64,000 nucleotides of DNA from CAVQWT01 sp963717705 (GTDB lineage: Bacteria > Pseudomonadota > Gammaproteobacteria > Burkholderiales > Casimicrobiaceae): positions 682,001 through 746,000 of the forward strand of contig CAVQWT010000002.1 in assembly GCA_963717705.1 (NCBI GenBank), written 5' to 3'. The notes beneath the pieces are model-generated. The model saw only the letters and a list, made by a program, of their open reading frames with translations, was not told the DNA's origin and searched no databases. Shown piece by piece: positions 37,492-47,159 of this stretch. The position numbers and the translations under genes were made by a program. The first letter of the stretch is position 1, and the number at the start of each line of letters is the position of its first letter.

Positions 37492-38334
37492 ATGACGAGG
37501 ATCATCGCCGTCGCCAACCAGAAGGGCGGCGTCGGCAAGACGACGACCGCGGTCAATCTCGCGGCGAGCCTCGTCGCGATGAAGCGGCGGGTCCTGCTGG
37601 TCGACCTCGACCCGCAGGGCAACGCCACGACCGGCGCGGGGCTCGACAAGCGCGCGCTCACGGCGACCGTCTACCACGTGCTGCTCGGCGAGCAGAAGAT
37701 CGCCGACGTCCGCGTCGCGTCGCCATCGGGCGGCTTCGACGTCGTGCCGTCGAACCGCGAGCTCGCCGGCGCCGAGGTCGAGCTCGTCGACCTGCCCGAA
37801 CGCGAAATGCGGTTGAAGGACGCGCTCGCCGAAGCGCTGCAACAGATGCGCGCCGCGATCACCGAGATTGCGCCGGACTACGACTTCATCCTGCTCGACT
37901 GCCCGCCGTCGCTGTCGCTGCTGACGCTGAACGGACTGTGCGCCGCCGACTCGGTGCTGATCCCGATGCAGTGCGAGTACTACGCGCTGGAAGGGCTGTC
38001 CGACCTCGTGCAGACGATCAAGAAGGTGCGCGCGCACCTCAATCCGCGGCTTGAGATCGAGGGCCTGCTGCGCACGATGTACGACCCTCGCAACACGCTG
38101 GCGCAGAACGTCGCCGCGGAGCTCGAGCGGCATTTCGGCGACAAGCTGTACCGGACCGTCGTTCCGCGCAACGTCCGGCTGGCCGAGGCGCCGTCGCACG
38201 GCATCCCGGCGCTGCACCTCGACAAGTCGTCGAAGGGCGCGATCGCCTATCTCGCGCTCGCCGGCGAGATGCTGCGCAGGATGGAGGCGGACGGCACGAT
38301 GGCGCCGGTGGCCGCCGCGGAGGTATCGACATGA
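37492..38334 (+). CDS. parA: Chromosome partitioning ATPase ParA
   Basis: 280 residues. Deviant Walker A is ANQKGGVGKTTTAVNLAASL, Walker A' is LLVDLDPQGNATTG and Walker B is FILLDCPPSLSLL. It is a DNA-bound ATPase that moves ParB-parS complexes and so segregates the chromosome origin. The start ATG 37492 overlaps the fourth 26-bp mini-ORF. The stop overlaps the parB start (ATGA). Three parS-like sites are within 4 kb. Confidence 0.96.
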   Translation: MTRIIAVANQKGGVGKTTTAVNLAASLVAMKRRVLLVDLDPQGNATTGAGLDKRALTATVYHVLLGEQKIADVRVASPSGGFDVVPSNRELAGAEVELVDLPEREMRLKDALAEALQQMRAAITEIAPDYDFILLDCPPSLSLLTLNGLCAADSVLIPMQCEYYALEGLSDLVQTIKKVRAHLNPRLEIEGLLRTMYDPRNTLAQNVAAELERHFGDKLYRTVVPRNVRLAEAPSHGIPALHLDKSSKGAIAYLALAGEMLRRMEADGTMAPVAAAEVST

Positions 38335-39185
38335 TCCGACCCAAGGGGCTGGGCCGCGGCCTCGACGCGCTGCTCGCCGGCGCCGACGAGACCGCGCGCA
38401 CCGAGTCGCTGCAGACGCTCCGCATCGACCGGCTGAAACCCGGCAAGTACCAGCCGCGGACGCGGATGGACGACGCCGCGCTCGACGAGCTGGCCGCGTC
38501 GATCCGCGAGCAGGGGATCCTGCAGCCGATCCTCGTGCGGCCGGTCGAGGGCGGCCGCTTCGAGATCATCGCCGGCGAGCGCCGCTGGCGGGCGGCGCAG
38601 CGCGCGGGCCTGAAGGAAGTGCCGGCGCTGATCAAGGCGGTGCCCGATGCGACGGCGCTGCCGCTGGCGCTGATCGAGAACATCCAGCGCGAGGACCTGA
38701 ACCCGCTGGAAGAGGCGTACGGCATCGCGCGGCTGGTCGACGAGTTCGGGCTCACGCACGAGGCGGCGGCCAGGGCGGTCGGCCGCTCGCGCAGCGCGGT
38801 GTCGAACCTGCTGCGCCTGCGCGAGCTCGCGAAGCCGGTGCAGGAAGCGATGATGCGTGGCGACATCGACATGGGCCACGCGCGCGCGCTGCTGGGGCTG
38901 CCGGCGGCGCAGCAGGCGGCGGCGGCGGCGCGGGTCGTCGCGCAGGGCCTGTCGGTGCGCGATACCGAGCGGCTGGTCCACCACTACGCGCATCCCGGCA
39001 AGCACCGGGCGAAGCGCGGTGCGCGCCCCGTCGACCCCGACCTCGCGCGGCTCACCGACGAACTCGCCGAGACGCTGGGCGCGAAGGTCGCGATCGAGCC
39101 CAAGACGGCGGGCAGCGGGCGCCTGGTGATCACGTACTCGAGCCTCGACGAGCTCGACGGCATCCTGCGGCGCCTGCGCGCCTGA
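38331..39185 (+). CDS. parB: Chromosome partitioning protein ParB
   Basis: 284 residues. The N-terminal KGLGRGLDALL motif is the ParA-contact and start region. The CTP-binding motif IIAGERRWRAAQRAGL and the ENIQREDLNPLEEA box are intact. The helix-turn-helix is VGRSRSAVSNLLRL, which binds parS. The C-terminus is a dimerisation domain. It is translationally coupled to parA by a 4-bp overlap. Confidence 0.96.
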   Translation: MIRPKGLGRGLDALLAGADETARTESLQTLRIDRLKPGKYQPRTRMDDAALDELAASIREQGILQPILVRPVEGGRFEIIAGERRWRAAQRAGLKEVPALIKAVPDATALPLALIENIQREDLNPLEEAYGIARLVDEFGLTHEAAARAVGRSRSAVSNLLRLRELAKPVQEAMMRGDIDMGHARALLGLPAAQQAAAAARVVAQGLSVRDTERLVHHYAHPGKHRAKRGARPVDPDLARLTDELAETLGAKVAIEPKTAGSGRLVITYSSLDELDGILRRLRA

Positions 39186-39232
39186 ACGGACGCGCGTCCG
39201 CACGCGCGACGCCGTCCGCGTCGCCGTTCATG

Positions 39233-39252
39233 ACGCCGGCATATGACGGCGT
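39233..39252. promoter_or_regulatory. Inverted repeat upstream of the IPTL-CTERM gene
   Basis: ACGCCG and CGGCGT arms are separated by 8 bp and followed by an AT-rich TAATAAT. A further GACGCCGG copy lies just downstream. It could be an operator or promoter element for the IPTL-CTERM protein. Confidence 0.3.
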
Positions 39253-39415
39253 AATAATCGCGACGCCGGTGCGATCGGCACCATTGCGCCGGGCGCAAAC
39301 GCGGGTCTATGGTCTGCCGTTGTCGCAGCAACCAGTGCGCGTTCGACCAGGGCCGACGTGCGGCGTCGTGGTCGATTCCATCCGCGTTTGCTTGTCCATC
39401 ACGCAGGAGAAGACC

Positions 39416-40411
39416 ATGCGCTCGTACATCCGATCGATGATGCTCGGCGTTGCCGCCCTGCTCGTCGTCGCCCCGGCCACCGCCGCGGTCGTCAGCTACA
39501 CGAACAACATCCTCACCGTCCTCACCGAAAACGCGGGGTCGAGTGCCGGCATGTTCTGGGTGAAGACCGGCTCCGCGCATCCGAACCCGAACCAGAACGT
39601 CATCTACGACAGCGAGACGTCGTACATCACGCTGCGCGACGTCACCGCCAGCGAAATCTGGACCAACGCGGGCGGCACCCCGAACACCAACATCCCGGGC
39701 TTCGTCTCGCGCTCGATGCAGGTGGCGCCGGCAACCGCCGCCGTCACCGCCCTGCCGACCGGGTTCCGCATGACCTACACGCTGCCCAACTGGGTGGTCG
39801 TGCAGGATGTCGTCGTCAGCGGCACGACGCTGGCCGACACCAACGTGCGCCAGTCGGTCACGGTGACCAACACGTCGGCGGTCTCGCGGTCGTACGGCGT
39901 CCGCTACATGTGGGACTGGGAGATCGCCGGCAACGACAGCTCGGTGTTCCGGACGCGCAATCCCGACGGCGCGTTCACCAACGTCTTCATCGGCTTCAAC
40001 AGCCCGGCGTTCCAGGCGTTCGAGGAGCAGGACCGGCTGGTCGGTCCGACGTTCAGCGTGTTCGGCACCGTCGGTGGAGGCTCGCTCGTTCCTGCGCCGA
40101 CGCAGCCCGACCGCGTCGGCTACGTGTCGTGGAGCGATTTCGAGAGCGCGCCGTGGGATTTCGCGATCTCCGGTTCAAACGACGACAGCGCGACCGTCCA
40201 TTACTGGGGCTACGCGGCTCCGCTGGTGCTCGCCCCCGCGGCGTCGCGGACCTTCATCGAGTACATCTCGACCAATCCGACCTCGGTCGGGGTCGGCCCC
40301 GCGGGTCCGGCCGCGACGCAGGTCCCGACGCTGTCGCAATGGGCGCTCTTCGGGCTGGTCGGGCTGGTCGTCCTGCTGGGCATGCGGTTCGCGCGGCCCC
40401 GCCGCATCTAG
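39416..40411 (+). CDS. Secreted IPTL-CTERM sorting-domain protein
   Basis: 331 residues with an N-terminal signal peptide (MRSYIRSMMLGVAALLVVAPATA). The long middle part is a beta-rich exported domain with no recognised enzyme motif. The C-terminus QVPTLSQWALFGLVGLVVLL followed by GMRFARPRR is the IPTL-CTERM signal: an IPTLS-like motif (here VPTLS), a transmembrane helix and a basic end. Such proteins are thought to be sorted to the surface by a dedicated exosortase-like system, which is not in this window. AGGAGA precedes ATG 39416. The gene is followed by a strong hairpin terminator. Confidence 0.87.
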   Translation: MRSYIRSMMLGVAALLVVAPATAAVVSYTNNILTVLTENAGSSAGMFWVKTGSAHPNPNQNVIYDSETSYITLRDVTASEIWTNAGGTPNTNIPGFVSRSMQVAPATAAVTALPTGFRMTYTLPNWVVVQDVVVSGTTLADTNVRQSVTVTNTSAVSRSYGVRYMWDWEIAGNDSSVFRTRNPDGAFTNVFIGFNSPAFQAFEEQDRLVGPTFSVFGTVGGGSLVPAPTQPDRVGYVSWSDFESAPWDFAISGSNDDSATVHYWGYAAPLVLAPAASRTFIEYISTNPTSVGVGPAGPAATQVPTLSQWALFGLVGLVVLLGMRFARPRRI

Positions 40412-40452
40412 GCTTCGGGCGCGGGAAAGCCCTGCGCCGGCACATAAAACAG

Positions 40453-40484
40453 GACGGCGGCCCGCGGGCCGCCGTCTTCCTTTG
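40453..40484. terminator. Bidirectional hairpin terminator between convergent genes
   Basis: A 10-bp perfect GC-rich stem (40453-40462 with 40467-40476) has a CGCG loop. It is followed by TTCCTTT on the plus strand. On the minus strand the hairpin is followed by TGTTTTATG. It sits between the IPTL-CTERM gene and the convergent peroxiredoxin gene. Confidence 0.82.
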
Positions 40485-40501
40485 CCGACCGGCCTGGGTC
40501 G

Positions 40502-41008
40502 TCAGCCGAGCTGCTTCAGCATCGTGTCGCCGTCGGAAACTTCGTACTTTCCGGGGCCTTCGATGTTCAGCACCTTGACGACGCCGTCGTCGACCAGCAT
40601 CGAGAAGCGCTGGCAGCGCACCCCCATGCCCTTCGCCGTGAGGTCGAGCTCGAGGCCGAGCGCCCGCGTGAAGTCGGCGCTGCCGTCGCCCAGCATCCGG
40701 ACCTTGTCGCCGACCTTCTGGTCGCGCGCCCAGGCGCCCATCACGAACGCGTCGTTGACCGACACGCAGGCGATGGTGTCGACGCCCTTGGCCTTCAGCG
40801 CGGCGTGCTGCGCGACGTACGAGGGCACGTGCTTGGCCGAGCACGTCGGCGTGAACGCGCCGGGCAGGCCGAAGATCACGACCTTCCGGCCCTTGGTCAG
40901 GTCCTCGACCTTGACGGCGTTGGGGCCGATCGAGCAGCCTTCCTTCTCGACATCGAAGTATTCCATCAGCGTGCCGGCGGGCAGCCGGTCTCCGACCTTG
41001 ATTGTCAT
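40502..41008 (-). CDS. Prx5-type peroxiredoxin
   Basis: 168 residues. The peroxidatic cysteine lies in GLPGAFTPTCSAKHVP, the family PxxxTxxC motif. KVVIFGLPGAFTP and VSVNDAFVMGAW are typical of the Prx5/AhpE-like hybrid group without a glutaredoxin domain. It reduces hydrogen and alkyl peroxides using a thiol donor. ATG 41008 is chosen because AGGAG lies 7 nt before it; an ATG six bases upstream touches the ribosome site. It is the only minus-strand gene in the parB-atp interval. Confidence 0.92.
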   Translation of the reverse strand: MTIKVGDRLPAGTLMEYFDVEKEGCSIGPNAVKVEDLTKGRKVVIFGLPGAFTPTCSAKHVPSYVAQHAALKAKGVDTIACVSVNDAFVMGAWARDQKVGDKVRMLGDGSADFTRALGLELDLTAKGMGVRCQRFSMLVDDGVVKVLNIEGPGKYEVSDGDTMLKQLG

Positions 41009-41173
41009 CTGCATCTCCTGGGGGTGCGGGGGATTCCGCGGGAATGAGCGGTGTGGACCCCCCAGAATTGCAGGCATTGGCCGCGATTTCAAGTGCGGCG
41101 GGAAATTGCCGGTGATTGCCACCCATCCGCGCCGGGGGTAGGGTTACCGGTCGTTCCGCACCAGGAGGCCACG

Positions 41174-42328
41174 GTGACCGTACCCCGCACGGCAGGACTC
41201 CGCACCACGCGATCCGCGGCGACCGCGGGCGTTACGCTGCACGTCGCCACCCGCAAGGGCCTGTGGCGACTCCGGAGCGATCCGTCGCGCCGCACCTGGA
41301 CGCTGGCCGGGCCGCAGTTCCTCGGCCATGTCGTCCATCACGCGGTGGCCGATCCGCGCGACGGGCGCACCGTGCTGGCCGCCGCGCGCACCGGGCACCT
41401 CGGTCCGACGGTGTTCCGCTCGACCGATAGGGGGCGCAGTTGGGTCGAGGCGGCCAGGCCGCCGGCGTTCGCCGCGGGCAGCGGCCGCGTGGTCGACCAC
41501 ACGTTCTGGCTGACCCCCGGGCACGCGTCGGAGCCGGGCGTCTGGTATGCGGGGACCTCGCCGCAGGGGCTGTTCCGTTCTGACGACAGCGGCGCCACCT
41601 GGTCGGGCGTCGCGGGTTTCAACGAGCACCCGCGCCGGCGCGACTGGTGCGGCGGCGACCAGGACGGCACGCCCGACGGCGGCAAGCTGCACTCCGTCAT
41701 CGTCGACCCGGTCGACCCGCGGCACCTGTACATCGGCATGTCCAGCGGCGGCATCTTCGAATCCACCGACACCGGCGGCACCTGGTCGCCGCTCAACCAC
41801 GGCGTGCGCGCCGATTTCCTGCCGCAACCGACCCCCGAGTTCGGCCACGACCCGCACTGCGTGCGCCAGCACCCGCTGGCGCCGGACCGGCTGTATCACC
41901 AGAACCATTGCGGCCTGTACCGGCTGGACCGCCCGGCGCGAACCTGGCACGACATCGGCGCAACGATGCCGAAGTCAGTCGGCGCGATCGGCTTTCCGCT
42001 GGTGCTGCATCCGCGCGATCCGGAAACGCTCTGGGTGTTCCCGATGGACGGCACCGACGTCTGGCCGCGAACCGCGCCCAAGGGCCGCCCCGCCGTGTAC
42101 CGCTCGGTCAACGGCGGCGCCTCGTGGCAGCGCCAGGCGCAGGGCCTTCCTCCGTCGCAGGCCTGGTGGACGGTCAAGCGGCAGGCAATGGCCGCGGACA
42201 AAATGTCGACAGTGGGTATTTACTTCGGGACCACGGCCGGCGAAATCTGGGGCAGCCGGGACGAGGGCCGGACCTGGAAATGCCTGGCACGGCACCTCCC
42301 GCACATCTATGCCGTCGAATGCGCCTGA
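41174..42328 (+). CDS. BNR/Asp-box repeat beta-propeller protein (sialidase-like fold)
   Basis: 384 residues from GTG 41174, preceded by AGGAGG. At least five Asp-box motifs are visible: STDRGRSWVE, SDDSGATWSG, STDTGGTWSP, SVNGGASWQR and SRDEGRTWKC. These define a beta-propeller of the sialidase/glycosyl-hydrolase-like type. No signal peptide is seen, so it is probably cytoplasmic. A sialidase function is not supported: I see no clear FRIP motif or arginine triad. It overlaps the MoaD-like gene by 20 bp. Confidence 0.8.
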   Translation: MTVPRTAGLRTTRSAATAGVTLHVATRKGLWRLRSDPSRRTWTLAGPQFLGHVVHHAVADPRDGRTVLAAARTGHLGPTVFRSTDRGRSWVEAARPPAFAAGSGRVVDHTFWLTPGHASEPGVWYAGTSPQGLFRSDDSGATWSGVAGFNEHPRRRDWCGGDQDGTPDGGKLHSVIVDPVDPRHLYIGMSSGGIFESTDTGGTWSPLNHGVRADFLPQPTPEFGHDPHCVRQHPLAPDRLYHQNHCGLYRLDRPARTWHDIGATMPKSVGAIGFPLVLHPRDPETLWVFPMDGTDVWPRTAPKGRPAVYRSVNGGASWQRQAQGLPPSQAWWTVKRQAMAADKMSTVGIYFGTTAGEIWGSRDEGRTWKCLARHLPHIYAVECA

Positions 42329-42671
42329 CCCCAGGGCGGCCGCGCCGGCGCACGCCTCGGCGGCGGCGGCGACGCTACGCGTGCTGATCCCGGGATTGCT
42401 CCGCTCGTACACCGGCGGCGAGGCCGTGGTCGAGCTGACCCTCCCCCCGCCGCACCCGCCGCCGGGGGGGCTCGCCGCCCCGTCCGTCGAGACGGCGTTG
42501 CGCGAACTCGACCGCCGGCATCCCGGCCTGCGCTTCCGGGTGGTCGACGAACAGGGATCGATCCGGCGCCACATCAGGATCTTCCTCGATGGCGACCAGG
42601 TCCACGGGCTCGACACGGCACTGCCGGTCGCGGGCGAGATGATGATCGTCGGCGCCCTGTCCGGCGGGTGA
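42309..42671 (+). CDS. MoaD/ThiS-like ubiquitin-fold sulfur-carrier protein
   Basis: 120 residues from ATG 42309. The conserved domain starts near residue 24 (LRVLIPGLLRSYTGGEAVVE). It ends in GALSGG, the C-terminal Gly-Gly that is adenylated and thiocarboxylated in MoaD and ThiS. VETALRELDRRHPGLRFRV matches the helix of that fold. It overlaps the BNR-repeat gene by 20 bp, so the two are coupled. No moaE, thiG or E1-like activating gene is nearby, so its partner is unknown. Confidence 0.78.
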   Translation: MPSNAPDPRAAAPAHASAAAATLRVLIPGLLRSYTGGEAVVELTLPPPHPPPGGLAAPSVETALRELDRRHPGLRFRVVDEQGSIRRHIRIFLDGDQVHGLDTALPVAGEMMIVGALSGG

Positions 42672-42781
42672 GCCCGGCGGGCGCCGCGGGCGGCGAACGG
42701 CACGGTGCGCCGCCGCATCTTGCGCAGCTCGGAACGCTCGTTCTCCACGCCTGCGACCGGCGTTTGCAGCGCAACATTCTG

Positions 42782-42811
42782 TTGCCGGAAAGGGCCGGAA
42801 GCGGCTAAAAT
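42782..42811 (+). promoter_or_regulatory. Candidate promoter of the atp operon
   Basis: TTGCCG (42782-42787) and TAAAAT (42806-42811) are spaced by 18 bp, about 90 bp upstream of atpI. Confidence 0.5.
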
Positions 42812-42899
42812 CGAACGGTTTGATTCGTACCCTTGTTCTGCACCCTTGTGGTTCGAACCGATCGCCAGCGCGGCTGACCCGCGGGAAGGAATTGCGGGC

Positions 42900-43268
42900 G
42901 TGACGCCGCCGCTTTCGACCAGGCCCTTCAAAGTCGCCCTCGGGGCGCAGGCCGCCACCACCATCGTCATCGCGATCGTGGCCGGTGCCTGGGCCGGTCG
43001 GGACGCGGCGCTGTCGGCCGTCCTGGGCGGAATGATCAACCTCGTCGCCGAGGTGCTCTACGGACTCACCATCGGAATCGTGAATCCGTCGACGCCGTCC
43101 GGCACCGTGTTCGCGCTGCTGCGGGCCGAGGCGAGCAAGGTCGCGCTGATCGTGTTCCAGCTGTGGCTGGTGCTGACGATGTACCAGGAGCTGGCAGCGC
43201 TCCCGTTCATCGTCGCGTTCGTGCTCACCGTACTGGTGTTTCGACTGGCATTCATCGTCCGCGACTGA
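42900..43268 (+). CDS. atpI: ATP synthase protein I
   Basis: 122 residues from GTG 42900, with GGAAGGA 10 nt upstream. Four hydrophobic helices are present, with the typical GAWAGRDAALSAVLGGMINL segment after the first. AtpI helps assemble the c-ring and is not part of the final complex. It is first in the atpIBEFHAGDC operon, 16 bp before atpB. Confidence 0.82.
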   Translation: MTPPLSTRPFKVALGAQAATTIVIAIVAGAWAGRDAALSAVLGGMINLVAEVLYGLTIGIVNPSTPSGTVFALLRAEASKVALIVFQLWLVLTMYQELAALPFIVAFVLTVLVFRLAFIVRD

Positions 43269-43284
43269 CCCCTCCCTCCGCCCC

Positions 43285-44097
43285 ATGGCCGAACAGCTCA
43301 ACTCCCCCACCGACTACATCCAGGGCCACCTCACGCACTTCGCCCGCCCATTCGGCGGGCTGGAGGAGCGCGTCGGGACGTTCTGGACCATCCACTGGGA
43401 CACGCTGATCACCTCGATCGTGCTGGGCGTGGTCACCTTCGGGCTGATGTGGCTGGTCACCCGCAAGGCCACCGCCGGCGTGCCGGGAAAGCGGCAGGCG
43501 TTCGTCGAGCTGGTCGTCGGCTTCGTCAACGACCAGGTCAAGTCGATCTACGGCGGCAAGAGCGCGTGGGTCGCGCCGATCGCGCTGACCACCTTCGTGT
43601 TCGTGCTGGTGCTGAACTCGATGGACTTCCTGCCCGTCGACCTCACCGCCAAGATCACGCACCTGTTCGCACCGCACTGGCGCATCGTGCCTACCGCCGA
43701 CGTCAACACGACGTTCGCGCTGGCGCTGTCGGTGTTCTTCCTGATGATCGCCTGGGCGATCAAGTCGAAGGGCTTCGGCGGCTGGATCCACGAGCTGTTC
43801 TGCTCGCCGTTCGGCGGCAACCCGCTGCTGTGGATCTTCAATTTCCTGTTCAACATGATCGAGTACATCTCGAAGCCGCTGTCGCACTCGCTGCGGCTGT
43901 TCGGCAACATCTACGCCGGCGAGATCATCTTCCTGCTCATCGGCCTGCTCGCCTCGGTCGGGCTGGCCGGGGCGTTCGCCGCCGCGTTCCTGAATCTCGG
44001 CTGGGCGATCTTCCACATCCTGATCGTCGTCCTGCAGGCCTTCATCTTCATGATGCTCACCGTCGTCTACCTGTCGATGGCCGAGGAGCACCACTGA
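43285..44097 (+). CDS. atpB: ATP synthase F0 subunit a
   Basis: 270 residues. The conserved functional helix contains LSHSLRLFGNIYAGEIIF, with the essential arginine in LRLFGN, and a C-terminal LQAFIFMMLTVVYLSMA. It forms the proton half-channels against the c-ring. It has five or six transmembrane helices and is normal length for betaproteobacteria. Confidence 0.96.
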   Translation: MAEQLNSPTDYIQGHLTHFARPFGGLEERVGTFWTIHWDTLITSIVLGVVTFGLMWLVTRKATAGVPGKRQAFVELVVGFVNDQVKSIYGGKSAWVAPIALTTFVFVLVLNSMDFLPVDLTAKITHLFAPHWRIVPTADVNTTFALALSVFFLMIAWAIKSKGFGGWIHELFCSPFGGNPLLWIFNFLFNMIEYISKPLSHSLRLFGNIYAGEIIFLLIGLLASVGLAGAFAAAFLNLGWAIFHILIVVLQAFIFMMLTVVYLSMAEEHH

Positions 44098-44166
44098 CCG
44101 ACGTCAAGATTCCGCAAGCAACACCGTTCAACCGTTCCACTTATCTCCCGCACGAAAGGAAGCACG

Positions 44167-44439
44167 ATGGACAAGATCCAACTGCTGGCGATGGTCCAGG
44201 CGTACACGGCTATCGGTATCGGCCTCATCATCGGCCTGGGCGCCCTGGGCGCGTGCGTCGGCGTCGCGCTGATGTGCTCGAAGTTCCTCGAGAGCGCCGC
44301 GCGCCAGCCCGAGCTGATGCCGCAGCTGCAGGCGAAGGTGTTCCTGCTGCTCGGCCTGATCGACGCGTCGTTCATCATCGGCGTCGGCCTCGCGATGCTG
44401 TTCGCGTTCGGCAACCCGCTGCTCGCGGTCATTCGCTGA
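44167..44439 (+). CDS. atpE: ATP synthase F0 subunit c
   Basis: 90 residues forming a two-helix hairpin. The Gly-rich helix 1 is GIGLIIGLGALGACVGVAL and the loop is ARQPEL. The proton-carrying acid is Asp66 in GLIDASFIIGVG, so this is a proton-type ring; a sodium-binding signature is not evident. AAAGGAAG precedes the start. Confidence 0.96.
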   Translation: MDKIQLLAMVQAYTAIGIGLIIGLGALGACVGVALMCSKFLESAARQPELMPQLQAKVFLLLGLIDASFIIGVGLAMLFAFGNPLLAVIR

Positions 44440-44480
44440 AGGCAGCCTTTCGCCACAACGCGTAACTGCCGGGGGCAGCA

Positions 44481-44951
44481 ATGAACATCAACCTGACGCT
44501 GGTGATGCAGGCGGTGGCGTTCACCGCGTTCATCTGGTTCACCGCGAAATTCGTGTGGCCGCCGCTGATGCGCGCGATCGACGCGCGGCAGAAGCAGATC
44601 GCAGACGGCCTCGCGGCCGCCGAGCAGGGGCGCAACAGCCTCGCGACCGCCGAGAAGCGGATCGCCGATCTCATGACCGACGCGAAGGCGCAGGCGGCCG
44701 AGATCGTCCTGCAGGGCGAGAAGTTCAAGACCGAGACCGTCGCGGCCGCGAAGGCGGAGGCGAAGGTCGAGGCCGATCGCGTGATCGTCGCGGCCAAGGC
44801 CGAGATCCAGCAGGAAGTTGCCCGCGCGAAGGAGCAGCTGCGCAACCAGGTCGCGGATCTCGCGGTCGCCGGCGCGCGGCAGATCCTGCAGCGCGAGGTC
44901 GACGGCAAGGCCCACGCCGACCTGCTCGCCGCGATCCAGAAGCAGCTCTAG
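44481..44951 (+). CDS. atpF: ATP synthase F0 subunit b
   Basis: 156 residues. A single N-terminal membrane helix (LVMQAVAFTAFIWFTAKFV) is followed by a long charged coiled coil rich in Ala, Glu and Lys. It is the peripheral stalk that connects F0 to F1. The gene is 14 bp before atpH. Confidence 0.95.
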   Translation: MNINLTLVMQAVAFTAFIWFTAKFVWPPLMRAIDARQKQIADGLAAAEQGRNSLATAEKRIADLMTDAKAQAAEIVLQGEKFKTETVAAAKAEAKVEADRVIVAAKAEIQQEVARAKEQLRNQVADLAVAGARQILQREVDGKAHADLLAAIQKQL

Positions 44952-44965
44952 AAAGCGGACGCGCC

Positions 44966-45502
44966 ATGGCCGAACTCTCCACCATCGCCCGGCCCTACGC
45001 CGAAGCCGCGTTCACGCTCGCGCGCGACCGCGGCGAGCTTCCGGTGTGGTCCGGGATGCTGCGCCTGCTGACCGATGTCGTCGCCGACGGGCGGGTCGCC
45101 GGCGCGCTCGACAACCCGAAGCTCACCGCCGGCGACAAGGAGTCGCTGCTGCTGTCGATCGCCGGCGACAAGCTGACGCGCGAGGGCCGCAATTTCGTGC
45201 GCGTGCTGATCGGGGCGGACCGGGTGGGCGTGCTGCCGCAGATCCGGGCGCACTTCGAGGCGCGCAAGGACGAGGCGGAAGGCGTGGCCAAGGCGACCAT
45301 CGAGTCCGCGCAGCCGCTGTCCGAAGCGCAGCTCGCCGGACTCAAGGCGTCGCTGGAAAAGCACTTCGGCCGCACGATCGAGGCCACGGTGTCGGTGAAT
45401 CCGGAACTCATCGGGGGCGCGCGGATCGTCGTGGGCGACAAGGTGATCGACGGTTCGGTGCGATCGAAGCTGGCCGCGATGGCGCGGGACCTGCGGGCCT
45501 GA
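44966..45502 (+). CDS. atpH: ATP synthase F1 subunit delta
   Basis: 178 residues from ATG 44966 (MAELSTIARPYAEAAF). RPYAEAAFTLA and the C-terminal NPELIGGARIVVGDKVIDGS are the family marks. It sits on top of F1 and links alpha subunits to the b stalk. Confidence 0.95.
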   Translation: MAELSTIARPYAEAAFTLARDRGELPVWSGMLRLLTDVVADGRVAGALDNPKLTAGDKESLLLSIAGDKLTREGRNFVRVLIGADRVGVLPQIRAHFEARKDEAEGVAKATIESAQPLSEAQLAGLKASLEKHFGRTIEATVSVNPELIGGARIVVGDKVIDGSVRSKLAAMARDLRA

Positions 45503-45558
45503 CCAACAACAGCGCGGCGTCGCCCCTGAAACGGGCGCCGGCGCGACGCGAGGACATC

Positions 45559-47100
<1,542 letters not shown>

Positions 47101-47159
47101 TCGCTGCCGCGTCCGGGCGCCGTCACGGCGCCACGGGGCGCGCCGGCAGGGAATGAGCG

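Noticed and set aside
39188..39199. GGACGCGCGTCC palindrome after parB as a terminator
   Set aside because: No T-run follows, and short GC palindromes are common here.
41174..42328. Naming the BNR-repeat protein a sialidase
   Set aside because: Asp-box repeats are clear, but the FRIP motif and arginine triad expected of sialidases are not seen.
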